From Anaerotalea alkaliphila (GTDB lineage Bacteria > Bacillota > Clostridia > Lachnospirales > Vallitaleaceae): a stretch of 64,000 nucleotides of DNA. Location: positions 1 through 64,000 of the forward strand of contig NZ_JAAEEH010000009.1 in NCBI RefSeq assembly GCF_010179735.1. Direction: 5' to 3'. The notes under the pieces are model-generated. The model was not told the origin of the DNA. It did not search any database and saw only the letters and a program-made list of their open reading frames with translations. Shown here one piece after another: positions 42,929-51,233 of the stretch. The translations under genes and the position numbers were made by a program. Within the stretch, counting starts at the first letter, position 1. Every line of letters starts with the position of its first letter.

Positions 42929-43927
42929 ATGGATGTGAAGGAACTGGATGTGATGCTGCACCAGCTGAACGACATCGAAGCCAAGTACAGGGACCGGGTC
43001 CGGTACGACGGGGGTCAAAAGGCGTTCAGGGACATTTTTTCCACGGAAGCGATTGAGAAGGAATGGGTCATCAACATAGACAAACTTGTGAAGGACGGGG
43101 AGGTGCTGGCCATCCACAAGCATGACCGCTTTGTGGAGTTCGACTGGCACAGCCACGACTACATCGAACTGCTTTTCGTGTACTCAGGTAACATCCGGCA
43201 GGTTATCGAGCGCAAGGAAATCACCTTGACCAAGGGGGAAATCCTGCTGCTGGACATGAATGTGAAGCACAAGATTGCAAGGGCAGGGGAAGAGGATATC
43301 GCCTTGAACATCCTTTTGAAAAAGGAGTTCTTCGACTGGGTGTTCATGTCGCACTTCTCCAAAAACGAAATCATTTTCGACTTCATCGCAAAGGCCATCC
43401 ACGACACGAAGAAGATGAAGCAGTACCTGGTGTTCCATACATCGGAGAACCCAGCCATCTGGGAGATCATGATGAAGGTGCTTCTGGAGTACTACCATCC
43501 CCGGATCGGCATGGATACGGCCCTGCGGAGCTACATGGCCCTCCTGTTCACAGAGCTCTTCCGGGACTACAAGAACAGCCTCGGTGAAAAGATCGTCGGA
43601 GAAATCGACACGAGCATCGACAGCGAAATCATCAGGTACATCCATGAGAACTACAGGGACCTGACCCTGACCGACTGCGCGGGCCATTTCAATTTCAATG
43701 TGGATTACATGGGAAAGCGGATCAAGCAGGTTTTCGGGGAAAGCTTCACCAACCATGTGAAGCACAAGAAGCTGGACGAGGCCTGCCACCTGTTGGAGCA
43801 CACCCATGATCCGGTCACAGAGATCGTGAACAGGATCGGTTACTCGAATGTGAGCTACTTTTACCGGCAGTTCAGGCAGAGGTATGGGGTAACGCCCGAC
43901 GAATACCGTTCACGGGGCAAGAGATAG
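42929..43927 (+). CDS. AraC-family regulator, likely rhamnose-related
   Basis: The 332-residue protein has a cupin sensing domain (HKHDRFVEFDWHSHDYIELLFVYSG) and a C-terminal AraC domain (TLTDCAGHFNFNVDYMGKRIKQVFG, then IGYSNVSYFYRQFRQRYGVTPDEYR). GGAGAGGTG precedes the ATG at 42929; an ATG at 42914 is less well placed. It sits directly after rhaM, so rhamnose or a rhamnose-containing oligosaccharide is the likely signal. Its DNA sites are not identified. Confidence 0.85.
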   Translation: MDVKELDVMLHQLNDIEAKYRDRVRYDGGQKAFRDIFSTEAIEKEWVINIDKLVKDGEVLAIHKHDRFVEFDWHSHDYIELLFVYSGNIRQVIERKEITLTKGEILLLDMNVKHKIARAGEEDIALNILLKKEFFDWVFMSHFSKNEIIFDFIAKAIHDTKKMKQYLVFHTSENPAIWEIMMKVLLEYYHPRIGMDTALRSYMALLFTELFRDYKNSLGEKIVGEIDTSIDSEIIRYIHENYRDLTLTDCAGHFNFNVDYMGKRIKQVFGESFTNHVKHKKLDEACHLLEHTHDPVTEIVNRIGYSNVSYFYRQFRQRYGVTPDEYRSRGKR

Positions 43928-43951
43928 GAGCTGTTTCGCAACAGCTCCTAT
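43924..43951 (+). terminator. Terminator between the AraC gene and rhaA
   Basis: ATAGGAGCTGTT and AACAGCTCCTAT form a perfect 12-bp stem with a TCGC loop, overlapping the AraC stop codon. It lies between converging genes and may serve both. Confidence 0.8.
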
Positions 43952-43992
43952 GTCTTGCCTTTCTTCATGGACTGGATTGTGTCAGCCGAATG

Positions 43993-45255
43993 TCAGCCCC
44001 TCTTGCTTAATACGTCGTTCTCGTATTGCTTGACCTCGTCCAACCAGTCCAATCCGACGGCGATGTTGTTCTTTTCGCAGTAATGGTCCCAGATGGCCTG
44101 CCATGGGTAGGACTTCAGCTCTTCCAACAGCGCCAGCCGCTTGGTCAGGTCGAAGGACTTCTCGGTTGCGAACAGTTCGGCCTTGGGTTCCAGCAGCGCC
44201 AGCAGCAATGCCTTCCGCATGTTCCTGGTACCGATGGCCCAGGCTGCAATGCGGTTGATGCTTCCGTCGAAAAAATCCAGACCGATGTGGACCCGGTCCA
44301 GCAGGTCGTGACGGACGATTTCCTGGGCAATGGCCATCAGCTCGTCATCCAGAAGGACCACGTGGTCGCTGTCCCAGCGAACCGGACGGCTGACGTGGAG
44401 CAGAAGCTGGTCGACGAACAGGGACAGGGCGGAAATCTTGTTTGAGATGACTTCAGTAGGATGGAAATGGCCTGCATCCAGGCAGAGGAGGGTCTTGCTC
44501 TCCATCGCATACCCCATGTAGAACTCATGGGAACCGACCACATAGCTCTCGGAGCCGATGCCGAACACCTTGCTTTCCACGGCGTCCAGATGGCATTTGG
44601 GATCCAGCTTCTCCTCCAGGCAGATGTCCAGGGATTCCTTCAGAAGCTTGCGGGGGCCCAAACGGTCCGCGGGAATGTCCTTGAAACCGTCCGGCATCCA
44701 GATGTTCATGACGGAAGGCTGCCCCAGTTCCCTGCCGAAATATTCGCTGATCCTTCTGGAACGCTTCACATGCTCGATCCAGAAGTCCCGGATTCCCTTG
44801 TCGGGGTGGCTAAGGCTCAAGCCGTTGTCCAGTTTCTCGTGGGAGAAGAGGGTCGGGTTGAAATCCAGGCCGATGTCCTGTTCCTTTGCCCATGCCACCC
44901 AGTTGGCGAAATGTTTGGGTTCGATCTGGTCCCGGTCGACGAATTCTCCGCCGTTTTCCAGATAGATGGCGTGCAGGTTCAGCTTCTTGGGTCCGGGAAT
45001 TAGGGAGAAAGCCTTCTCCAGGTCCTGCCGGAGTTCCTCTGCATTCCTGGCCTTGCCCGGGTAGTTGCCGGTGGATTGGATGCCGCCCGTCAGTTCCTTG
45101 TTCTCGCTTTCGAAGCCACCGACGTCGTCGCCCTGCCAGCAATGCAGGGAAATTTTGATCTGGTCCATTTTTGCAAGGGCTTTTTCAACGTCCACGCCCA
45201 ATGCGGCGTATTTTTGCTTAGCCAATTCGTAGGATTGTTCGATGAGGTTTGACAT
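43993..45255 (-). CDS. rhaA: L-rhamnose isomerase
   Basis: The 420-residue protein has the full length of RhaA, with [14 protein letters not shown], the metal-site stretches [14 protein letters not shown] and [20 protein letters not shown], and [14 protein letters not shown]. It turns L-rhamnose into L-rhamnulose. CAGGAGGAATACC precedes the ATG at 45255. It follows rhaB on the minus strand after a 49-base gap. Confidence 0.97.
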   Translation of the reverse strand: MSNLIEQSYELAKQKYAALGVDVEKALAKMDQIKISLHCWQGDDVGGFESENKELTGGIQSTGNYPGKARNAEELRQDLEKAFSLIPGPKKLNLHAIYLENGGEFVDRDQIEPKHFANWVAWAKEQDIGLDFNPTLFSHEKLDNGLSLSHPDKGIRDFWIEHVKRSRRISEYFGRELGQPSVMNIWMPDGFKDIPADRLGPRKLLKESLDICLEEKLDPKCHLDAVESKVFGIGSESYVVGSHEFYMGYAMESKTLLCLDAGHFHPTEVISNKISALSLFVDQLLLHVSRPVRWDSDHVVLLDDELMAIAQEIVRHDLLDRVHIGLDFFDGSINRIAAWAIGTRNMRKALLLALLEPKAELFATEKSFDLTKRLALLEELKSYPWQAIWDHYCEKNNIAVGLDWLDEVKQYENDVLSKRG

Positions 45256-45304
45256 GGTATTCCTCCTGGGGTGTATGATGGATTGGTGGGGATGGCCTGG
45301 CGGT

Positions 45305-46750
45305 TCAGGGCAGGCGGGTGAATGTGTCCCAATGGGGAAGGAAGGTTTTGGAATCGCTGGGAACAAAGGTCTTGTTCCCGAAGGATTCCAGGACGACCTT
45401 CCTGCCTTCCTTCAAATCGGGAATGTCGCCCAAGGCAATGTGCTGCAGAAGCAAGTTGCCGATGGCGGTGGCTTCCATGGGACCCGCCTGGACGGTGCAT
45501 CCGGTGAAGTCGGCGCACAATTGGTTCAGGAACTCGTTCTGGCAACCGCCCCCGACGATGTGGATCCGGTTGATTTCTTTTCCGCTGACCGAACGGAGCT
45601 TTTTCAGCACATCCCTGTACTGGAAAGCCAGGCTCTCGAAGATGCACCGGGCGACCTCTCCGGGGGTCTCTGGTACGGCCTGGCCGGTTTCGCCGCAGTA
45701 GGCTTGGATTTCCTCGACCATGTTTGCAGGATTCAGGAACCGGTTGCTGTTCGGGTTGACCAGGCACTTGAAGGGCTCGGATGCGGCGGCAAGCCGGACC
45801 AGTTCGGCGAAGGAGTGCCGGTCTTTGTATAGGCGCTTGACCTCCTGGATGAGCCAAAGGCCCATGATGTTCTTCAGGACACGCACGGTGTCGAACACGC
45901 CCCCCTCATTGGTGAAGTTGTACTGCCTGGATAACTCCGTGCAGATGGGGGTCTTGCTCTCGATACCCATCAGGGACCAAGTGCCGGAGCTGATGTAGGC
46001 GAAATCCTCGCTGACGGCGGGGATGGCTGCTATCGCGGAGGCGGTGTCGTGGGTGCCTGGGGCGATGACCTTGACTGGGGCGTCGTTTTCGGGAAGGATG
46101 CCTTCCTTGAAGTTTCCGATGACGGTCCCGGGATGGACCACGACCGGGAAGAGGCTTTTTGGAATGCCGATGGCCTCCAGAAGTTCGGAATCCCATCTTT
46201 TATCGGTGATGTTGAAGAGTTGGGTTGTCGTCGCGTTCGTGAATTCGTTGGTGGCGATTCCTGTCAGCAGGAAGTGGAGATAGTCTGGAATCAACAGAAG
46301 ATGTTTGGCGCCCTCCATGTCCTGGGGGCGAGTGCGCGCATGCTCGTAGAGCTGGTAGAGGGTGTTGAAGGGCAGGAACTGGATTCCGGTCTTTTCATAG
46401 ATCTTTTCGCTTGGCATGACAGATGTAATCTTCTCTAGGGTCCCGTCGGTGCGATGGTCCCTATAGGCATAGACGGGAGAGACGCGGTCCCCGTCTTTGT
46501 CCACAAGCACATAGTCGACACCCCAGGTGTCGATGCCGACGCTGTCGAAACGGTGGGCAGTCCCCTTCAGGCCTGTGAGGATCTCCTGGAACAAAGAGTC
46601 CACATCCCAGAAGAAATGGCCGTCCTGCTCCGTCATCCGGTTGCTGAAGCGGTGGATTTCCTCCAGCTTCAACCTGCCTTCTTCAAAGGTGCTGCGGATG
46701 AGGCGGCCGCTGGAGGCCCCGATGTCTACAGCGATGCATGATTTGGGCAT
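45305..46750 (-). CDS. rhaB: Rhamnulokinase
   Basis: The 481-residue FGGY-family kinase has the phosphate-binding start [11 protein letters not shown] and the later ATP-site motif [22 protein letters not shown]. It phosphorylates L-rhamnulose at C1. AAAGGAGC precedes the ATG at 46750. It forms a rhaB-rhaA operon divergent from the DeoR regulator, with TTTGTGT repeats between them. Confidence 0.96.
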   Translation of the reverse strand: MPKSCIAVDIGASSGRLIRSTFEEGRLKLEEIHRFSNRMTEQDGHFFWDVDSLFQEILTGLKGTAHRFDSVGIDTWGVDYVLVDKDGDRVSPVYAYRDHRTDGTLEKITSVMPSEKIYEKTGIQFLPFNTLYQLYEHARTRPQDMEGAKHLLLIPDYLHFLLTGIATNEFTNATTTQLFNITDKRWDSELLEAIGIPKSLFPVVVHPGTVIGNFKEGILPENDAPVKVIAPGTHDTASAIAAIPAVSEDFAYISSGTWSLMGIESKTPICTELSRQYNFTNEGGVFDTVRVLKNIMGLWLIQEVKRLYKDRHSFAELVRLAAASEPFKCLVNPNSNRFLNPANMVEEIQAYCGETGQAVPETPGEVARCIFESLAFQYRDVLKKLRSVSGKEINRIHIVGGGCQNEFLNQLCADFTGCTVQAGPMEATAIGNLLLQHIALGDIPDLKEGRKVVLESFGNKTFVPSDSKTFLPHWDTFTRLP

Positions 46751-46864
46751 ATTCGAGCTCCTTTCTTTATCTATCACTGGCACCAGTATACCTGAAATCC
46801 AAGGGGATGACATTGACCCAGGACGCTCTGGGATATGTCAAAAGGGGAGATGCGTGCACTTTGC

Positions 46865-46890
46865 TTTGTGTTTGTGTGTGTTTGTGTTGT
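46865..46890. promoter_or_regulatory. TTTGTGT repeat array between rhaBA and deoR-type gene
   Basis: TTTGTGT occurs at 46865, 46871 and 46881; the last two are exactly 10 bases apart, and the last extends to TTTGTGTTGT. Repeats in one-turn phase fit operators of DeoR-family repressors. The same 10-base phased pair occurs upstream of the aldolase gene. Confidence 0.65.
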
Positions 46891-46898
46891 TTTGCGGT

Positions 46899-46927
46899 TT
46901 GACTTTTTCCGGTCATGGTGTTAGAAT
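46899..46927 (+). promoter_or_regulatory. Promoter of the DeoR-type regulator
   Basis: TTGACT (46899-46904) and TAGAAT (46922-46927) are 17 bases apart, 50 bases before the start codon and directly downstream of the TTTGTGT repeats. Confidence 0.7.
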
Positions 46928-46977
46928 TTCCATAACATGTGGGATGAGGATGCCCGCAGGAAAGAAGAGGAGATCCC

Positions 46978-47763
46978 ATGCTTCCATTGGAGAGAAAACA
47001 GGAAATCGTGAAAATGCTGGTGCAAAGCAGGTCCGTCAAGGTGGCGGACCTGAGTGCGATTTTTAACGTCACCGAGGAGACGATCCGCCGGGACATGGAG
47101 AAACTGGAGAGGGAAGGTCTGCTGAAACGCACCTATGGCGGCGCGGTCCTGCTCGAGAGTCCGGGGGAAGACATGCCCTTCGCATGGAGGGTGAAGGAGC
47201 ATACGGACGAGAAGAGGCGGCTTGCCGGTCTCGCCGTGGAGTTTATCAAAGACGGCGACACCATCATGCTGGACTCCAGCACCACCGCCCTGGAAGTGGC
47301 CAAAGCCCTGGGCGAGGAGCGACAGGTGACGCTGATCACCAATTCGGTGAACGTGTGCGTGGAGTTGGCACACCACAAGAACTGCAGGATCATCTCCACG
47401 GGGGGCATCCTGAACGCGAAGACCATGTCCTTCGAAGGCCCGACGGCGGTGAAGAACCTTAGCGCCTACTATGCGGACAAGGCAATCTTCTCCTGCAAGG
47501 GGATCGACCTGGAGCGGGGGGTCATGGAGTCCAGCGAGTATGAGGCTGAAATCAAGAAACGGATGATCCAGGCGGCGAAGCGGGTCGTCCTGGTCGTGGA
47601 CGGAAGCAAGTTCGAGAAGATGTCCCTGGTGAAGATCGACGATTTCAGCCATGTGGACGTGCTGGTCACGGACCGCTCCTTGGACGGGGAATGGATGGAG
47701 CAGATGGAAAGGCACGGCATCCAGGTGGTGGTCGCCCGGGAGGGGGATGTGCCGGCGGAATGA
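46978..47763 (+). CDS. DeoR-family regulator of rhamnose genes
   Basis: The 261-residue protein has an N-terminal DeoR helix-turn-helix (VADLSAIFNVTEETIRRDMEKLEREGLLKRTYGGA) and a C-terminal sugar-phosphate sensor (DTIMLDSSTTALEVAKAL, TNSVNVCVELA). It lies between rhaBA and the aldolase gene, and the phased repeats at both promoters are its probable operators. The inducer is likely a rhamnose pathway intermediate such as rhamnulose 1-phosphate. GAGGAGATCCC precedes the ATG. Confidence 0.93.
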   Translation: MLPLERKQEIVKMLVQSRSVKVADLSAIFNVTEETIRRDMEKLEREGLLKRTYGGAVLLESPGEDMPFAWRVKEHTDEKRRLAGLAVEFIKDGDTIMLDSSTTALEVAKALGEERQVTLITNSVNVCVELAHHKNCRIISTGGILNAKTMSFEGPTAVKNLSAYYADKAIFSCKGIDLERGVMESSEYEAEIKKRMIQAAKRVVLVVDGSKFEKMSLVKIDDFSHVDVLVTDRSLDGEWMEQMERHGIQVVVAREGDVPAE

Positions 47764-47772
47764 AGGAAGTAG

Positions 47773-47813
47773 AGTGCCCGCACGGTCGGATAAACCTGCG
47801 GGTGCTTTTTTTG
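47773..47813 (+). terminator. Rho-independent terminator after the DeoR-type gene
   Basis: AGTGCCCGCA pairs with TGCGGGTGCT (two wobble pairs) around a 14-base loop, followed by seven T's. Confidence 0.8.
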
Positions 47814-47840
47814 TCTTTTTGAAATGTGGGAAAATATTTG

Positions 47841-47920
47841 TTTGTGTCTTTTTGTGTTGACAGCAGCGAACCGTGGTGCTAATATAAAACAAAGACAACA
47901 TAAAACAACATAAAACAACA
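47841..47920 (+). promoter_or_regulatory. Aldolase promoter with two phased repeat arrays
   Basis: TTGACA (47857-47862) and TAATAT (47880-47885) are 17 bases apart, a near-consensus promoter. TTTGTGT at 47841 and 47851 lies on and upstream of the -35. Downstream, ACAACATAAA repeats in tandem at 47895 and 47905 with a third ACAACA at 47915. Its complement TTTATGTTGT differs by one base from the TTTGTGTTGT at 46881. Confidence 0.75.
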
Positions 47921-47976
47921 ATTCGCAAGGGGAAACGCCAATAAAACAAGCAAACAAAACAGCAGGAGGTCAAACC

Positions 47977-48651
47977 ATGGGTAACGAGGTGGAACTGAAG
48001 CAAGAAATCTGTGAAATCGGCAGAAGGATCTACAACAGGGGCATGGTTGCCGCAAACGACGGCAACATCTCTGTGAAGGTGGGCCCCAACGAGTTCCTCT
48101 GCTCGCCGACAGGCGTCAGCAAGGGGTTCATGACACCGGAAATGATCTGCAAGGTGGACGGGGAAGGCAATGTCTTGGAGGCGAGCGGAAAGTACAAGCC
48201 TTCTTCTGAAATCAAGATGCATCTGCGGGTCTACAAGAAGCGGGAGGATGTGACGGCTGTGGTCCACGCCCACCCCATCTATGCCACTTCCTATGCGATT
48301 GCGGGCATTGAGCTGACCCAGAAGATCATGCCGGAAGCGATCATCTTCCTGGGGGAAGTCCCGATCGCCCCCTACGGACTTCCTTCCACACCGGAAATTC
48401 CGGATGCGGTGGAGCCCTATCTGGAATCTTACGATGCGGTGCTGCTGGAGAACCACGGTGCGCTCACCTGGGGGCAGGACCTGATGAGCGCTCACTTCAA
48501 GATGGAATCGGTGGAATTCTATGCGCAGCTTGCCTACCATGCGAAGATGCTGGGCGGTGCCAAGGAACTTCCCCCGGAAGAGGTCGCAAGGCTGTACGAA
48601 CTCAGAAAGGCCTTCAAAGTTCCCGGAAGGCATCCGGCGGACAAGATGTAG
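47977..48651 (+). CDS. rhaD: Class II aldolase, rhamnulose-/fuculose-1-phosphate type
   Basis: The 224-residue protein matches FucA-like class II aldolases. Zinc ligands H97, H99 (VVHAHP) and H160 (LLENHGA) and catalytic E78 (PSSEIKMH) align in spacing with FucA E73/H92/H94/H155. Context indicates it cleaves L-rhamnulose 1-phosphate to dihydroxyacetone phosphate and L-lactaldehyde; E. coli RhaD is longer and only distantly similar, so L-fuculose 1-phosphate cannot be excluded. CAGGAGG precedes the ATG. It has its own regulated promoter. Confidence 0.88.
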   Translation: MGNEVELKQEICEIGRRIYNRGMVAANDGNISVKVGPNEFLCSPTGVSKGFMTPEMICKVDGEGNVLEASGKYKPSSEIKMHLRVYKKREDVTAVVHAHPIYATSYAIAGIELTQKIMPEAIIFLGEVPIAPYGLPSTPEIPDAVEPYLESYDAVLLENHGALTWGQDLMSAHFKMESVEFYAQLAYHAKMLGGAKELPPEEVARLYELRKAFKVPGRHPADKM

Positions 48652-48664
48652 GAAAAGCAACGGC

Positions 48665-48715
48665 AAAAGGTGCCAGGCGCTGTGAACATTTGTTCACAGC
48701 GCCTGGCACCTTTTT
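48665..48715 (+). terminator. Long perfect hairpin, terminator or REP-like element
   Basis: Two 24-base arms (48665-48688 and 48691-48714) pair perfectly around TT, with A's before and T's after, so it can end transcription from both converging genes. The GGTGCCAGGCGC...GCGCCTGGCACC core resembles dispersed palindromic repeats rather than an ordinary terminator. Confidence 0.85.
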
Positions 48716-48734
48716 GGGCATCTTTTTGCCGAAG

Positions 48735-50084
48735 TCAGTCGAAATACCCCTGGTCCATGGCCCGGAAGCATGCCTCCGCTTCCGGCAAATCCAGGTCCAC
48801 CAGGGGGTCGTTCAGGAAGGTCTGGAACGCCAGGTGCCTGTCCCTAGTGAATGTCGCCTCCACGATGCCCTCCTGGTTGCGGATATGCCTTTCCACCATG
48901 GAAAGGACAGGCAGGGGGAGGGTGCCTGACTGGATTGGGGTGACGGAGTCCCTGGTGAAGAGGGCGTTCGTCTCGACGATGGCGCCCATCGGGAGGGAGG
49001 GGATCTGGCCCCGGTTGGGGAGGTTCACATTGGTCACCAGGTCCCCGAGACCCAGGAGAGCCTTCATCTGGCGGACCCCCTCCTCGCCGGTTTCCTGCAG
49101 CGCGAAGGGCTCAAGCCCTGCGGCTAGGCGCCGTCCCTTTTCGAGGCGTTCCTTCTGGTTTTCCAGCCTCCAGGCAACGGGCGTCAGGCTGAATTTCCAT
49201 GCCCTGACGGTTTCCGCATCCTTCAGATACCACCGGTTGGGGCAGAATTCCGCCAGGTGGCGGTCGCCTGCGGCCGCAATGACCCCGTACCGCCGGAACA
49301 GGTCGAACTTCACCCGGTTGGCGGAGGAAAAGAAGTCGTTCATCCAATTGCCGGTTTGTTCGGACTCATATCCCACAGCATGATGTTTTTCGACAAAAGC
49401 CTCGTAGACAGGAAACAGGTCGATGTCCCGCCAGGCGGCCCGGGTGATCCAGGTGAAATGGTTGATTCCCAGGACGTTGACGCGGATTTCCTCCCGCGTG
49501 ACGTCCTGGACTCCCTTGACCTCCTCCAGCGCCCGGGCTAGGAGTTTCTGGGTACCGAACACCTCGTGGCAGTTCCCGATGGCCTTGATGCCCGGGAAGA
49601 CCCGGTAGAGGGTGCGGGTGCAGACAGACATGGGATTCGTGTAGTTGATCACCCAGGCATCCGGAGCATGGTCGCGGATGGCTTCGGCAATTTCGATGTA
49701 TAGGGGGATGGTGCGGAAGGCCCGCATGGCGCCCCCGGGACCCACCGTGTCACCCACCGCCTGGAAGATGCCGTAGCGTTCCGGGGTGTGCACGTCTACG
49801 GCCATCGTTTCTAAGGAGCCGGGCAGGATGGAAATGACCACGAAATCCGCACCAGCCAGCGCCTTCTCCAGGCTGGCCGAAACTTCGTAGCGCCAGGAGG
49901 AGACCACATCCTCCCTTTCCGCGAGCCGGTTGCCGATGATCGCATTCTCCCTGGCGGCTTCCATGTCGATGTCGTACAAGCGGACCGTGCCGCAGAGCGC
50001 AGGCTCCAGGGCCAGGTCGCTCATCAGCCCCCAGGCCCAGCCCCGGGACCCGCCTCCGATGTAGGCGATGTTGATTCCATTCAT
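48735..50084 (-). CDS. lplD: Glycoside hydrolase family 4, probable alpha-galacturonidase
   Basis: The 449-residue protein has the GH4 NAD-binding start NIAYIGGGSRGWAWGL and the metal-site motif C172-H173-E174-V175 (GNCHEVFG), with a second ligand region in GINHFTW. GH4 enzymes use NAD and a divalent metal. The CHEV form is the signature described for alpha-galacturonidases such as Bacillus LplD. Its place beside a GH105 enzyme and a pectin importer supports cleavage of galacturonic acid from rhamnogalacturonan fragments in the cytoplasm. It is the last gene of the minus-strand kinase-regulator-GH105-GH4 run. Confidence 0.88.
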   Translation of the reverse strand: MNGINIAYIGGGSRGWAWGLMSDLALEPALCGTVRLYDIDMEAARENAIIGNRLAEREDVVSSWRYEVSASLEKALAGADFVVISILPGSLETMAVDVHTPERYGIFQAVGDTVGPGGAMRAFRTIPLYIEIAEAIRDHAPDAWVINYTNPMSVCTRTLYRVFPGIKAIGNCHEVFGTQKLLARALEEVKGVQDVTREEIRVNVLGINHFTWITRAAWRDIDLFPVYEAFVEKHHAVGYESEQTGNWMNDFFSSANRVKFDLFRRYGVIAAAGDRHLAEFCPNRWYLKDAETVRAWKFSLTPVAWRLENQKERLEKGRRLAAGLEPFALQETGEEGVRQMKALLGLGDLVTNVNLPNRGQIPSLPMGAIVETNALFTRDSVTPIQSGTLPLPVLSMVERHIRNQEGIVEATFTRDRHLAFQTFLNDPLVDLDLPEAEACFRAMDQGYFD

Positions 50085-50113
50085 TGCAATACCTCCGTTT
50101 TCGGTTGATGGGA

Positions 50114-51232
50114 TTATAAGGCTTCCGCCAGGGCGGCCAGGGCCAGGGATTGACCGTAAGCCATGGGCGCCTTGAGGATGTTCTTGTAGTGGTCGGCATC
50201 GTGCCCCATGCCGGTTCCTGCGGATACGTTCAGGACGGTGCCGTTATTGTCGATGTTCCCGATGAGCGCGGAGATTGCTTTCCAGGCCAGGGAGGCGTGG
50301 CTTTCGTCCAAGAGGCCAAGCTTGACCCCTTTCAGCATCCCTTTTGCAATCGCGGCTGAACCGGAGACCTCCTCATAGCTGGTGGGATCGGTCAGTACGG
50401 TGTGCCAGAGTCCGGAAGAGGATTGGCACTTGGACAGTGCGGCGACCTGTGCCTTGTAGGTGTCGATGATGTAGTCCCGTACGCCTTCGTCGATGGTGTC
50501 GCCGACGATCTCCAGGTAGTCCATGATGCCGAAGGTGAACCAGGAGTTGCCCCGGCACCAGAACACGCCGCCGAAATGGTCGTTCCGGTTGAAACTCCAT
50601 CCATGGAAGAACAGTCCCGTATGGATGTCGTAAAGGTATTTGATATGGACCAGAACCTGCTTCAGGGCCTCGCTCTGCCAGTCCTTCCTGCCGTAGGTGC
50701 GGCCCATTTTCGCCAGGAACAGGACAGCCATGAAAAGGGTGTCGATCCACATCTCGCCGTCGTTGAGCTGCACTCCGTGGCGGTCTCCGATGGCGCTGGT
50801 CACATGCTGGAAACCGCCCTCCTTCGTTTTGGGGAGCTCCCGTAGCAGCCAGTCGGCATGCCGGATGCACATGTCCTCATACTCCTTGTTGCCTGTGCGC
50901 CGGGCAAACCCCAGGAGCGTGAGATAGGGGGCGGTGGTGTTGATGTTGCGGGACGGAAGACCTTTTTTGATGTTTGCCGTGAACCAGTGCGCCAGGAAAG
51001 TGTCGTAACGGTTGTCGCCGTGGCATCGCTGCAGGATGTCCAGGCCATACAGGCCCACCCCTTGGGGCCAGTCCCATTCCATGATGCCGAAATCTCGGGC
51101 GATCAGACCCTGCTTGATGGCAGCGGCACCTGTGGTCTTGTCCTCCTCGTAATTGGCGTCCCCCATTTCCATCATGTTCCGTACAACCTTTTCGATGTTC
51201 CCAAGCAACGCTGTGTGATCGACTTGCGCCAT
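50114..51232 (-). CDS. Unsaturated rhamnogalacturonyl hydrolase, GH105
   Basis: The 372-residue (alpha/alpha)6-barrel protein matches YteR/YesR: DWPQGVGLYGL, GDRHGVQLNDGEMWIDTLFMAV with catalytic D164, and FWCRGNSWFTFG. It hydrolyses the unsaturated galacturonic acid left at the end of rhamnogalacturonan fragments by lyases. The start at 51232 has TGGAGGAAAC as RBS, which overlaps the end of the response-regulator gene; a start at 51247 is less likely. No signal peptide, so it acts after import. Confidence 0.93.
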   Translation of the reverse strand: MAQVDHTALLGNIEKVVRNMMEMGDANYEEDKTTGAAAIKQGLIARDFGIMEWDWPQGVGLYGLDILQRCHGDNRYDTFLAHWFTANIKKGLPSRNINTTAPYLTLLGFARRTGNKEYEDMCIRHADWLLRELPKTKEGGFQHVTSAIGDRHGVQLNDGEMWIDTLFMAVLFLAKMGRTYGRKDWQSEALKQVLVHIKYLYDIHTGLFFHGWSFNRNDHFGGVFWCRGNSWFTFGIMDYLEIVGDTIDEGVRDYIIDTYKAQVAALSKCQSSSGLWHTVLTDPTSYEEVSGSAAIAKGMLKGVKLGLLDESHASLAWKAISALIGNIDNNGTVLNVSAGTGMGHDADHYKNILKAPMAYGQSLALAALAEAL

Positions 51233-51233
51233 G

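Noticed and set aside
40639-42984. A 781-codon open frame on the minus strand
   Set aside because: It lies antisense to the MBOAT, AlgJ-like and rhaM genes, whose family motifs are clear. It is a high-GC shadow frame without an RBS or recognisable domain.
46813-46841. TTGAC...GTCAA with CCCAG/CTGGG as an operator before rhaB
   Set aside because: The arms are unevenly spaced and no matching -10 lies at the right distance from the TTGACA on the minus strand. I could not separate it from chance.
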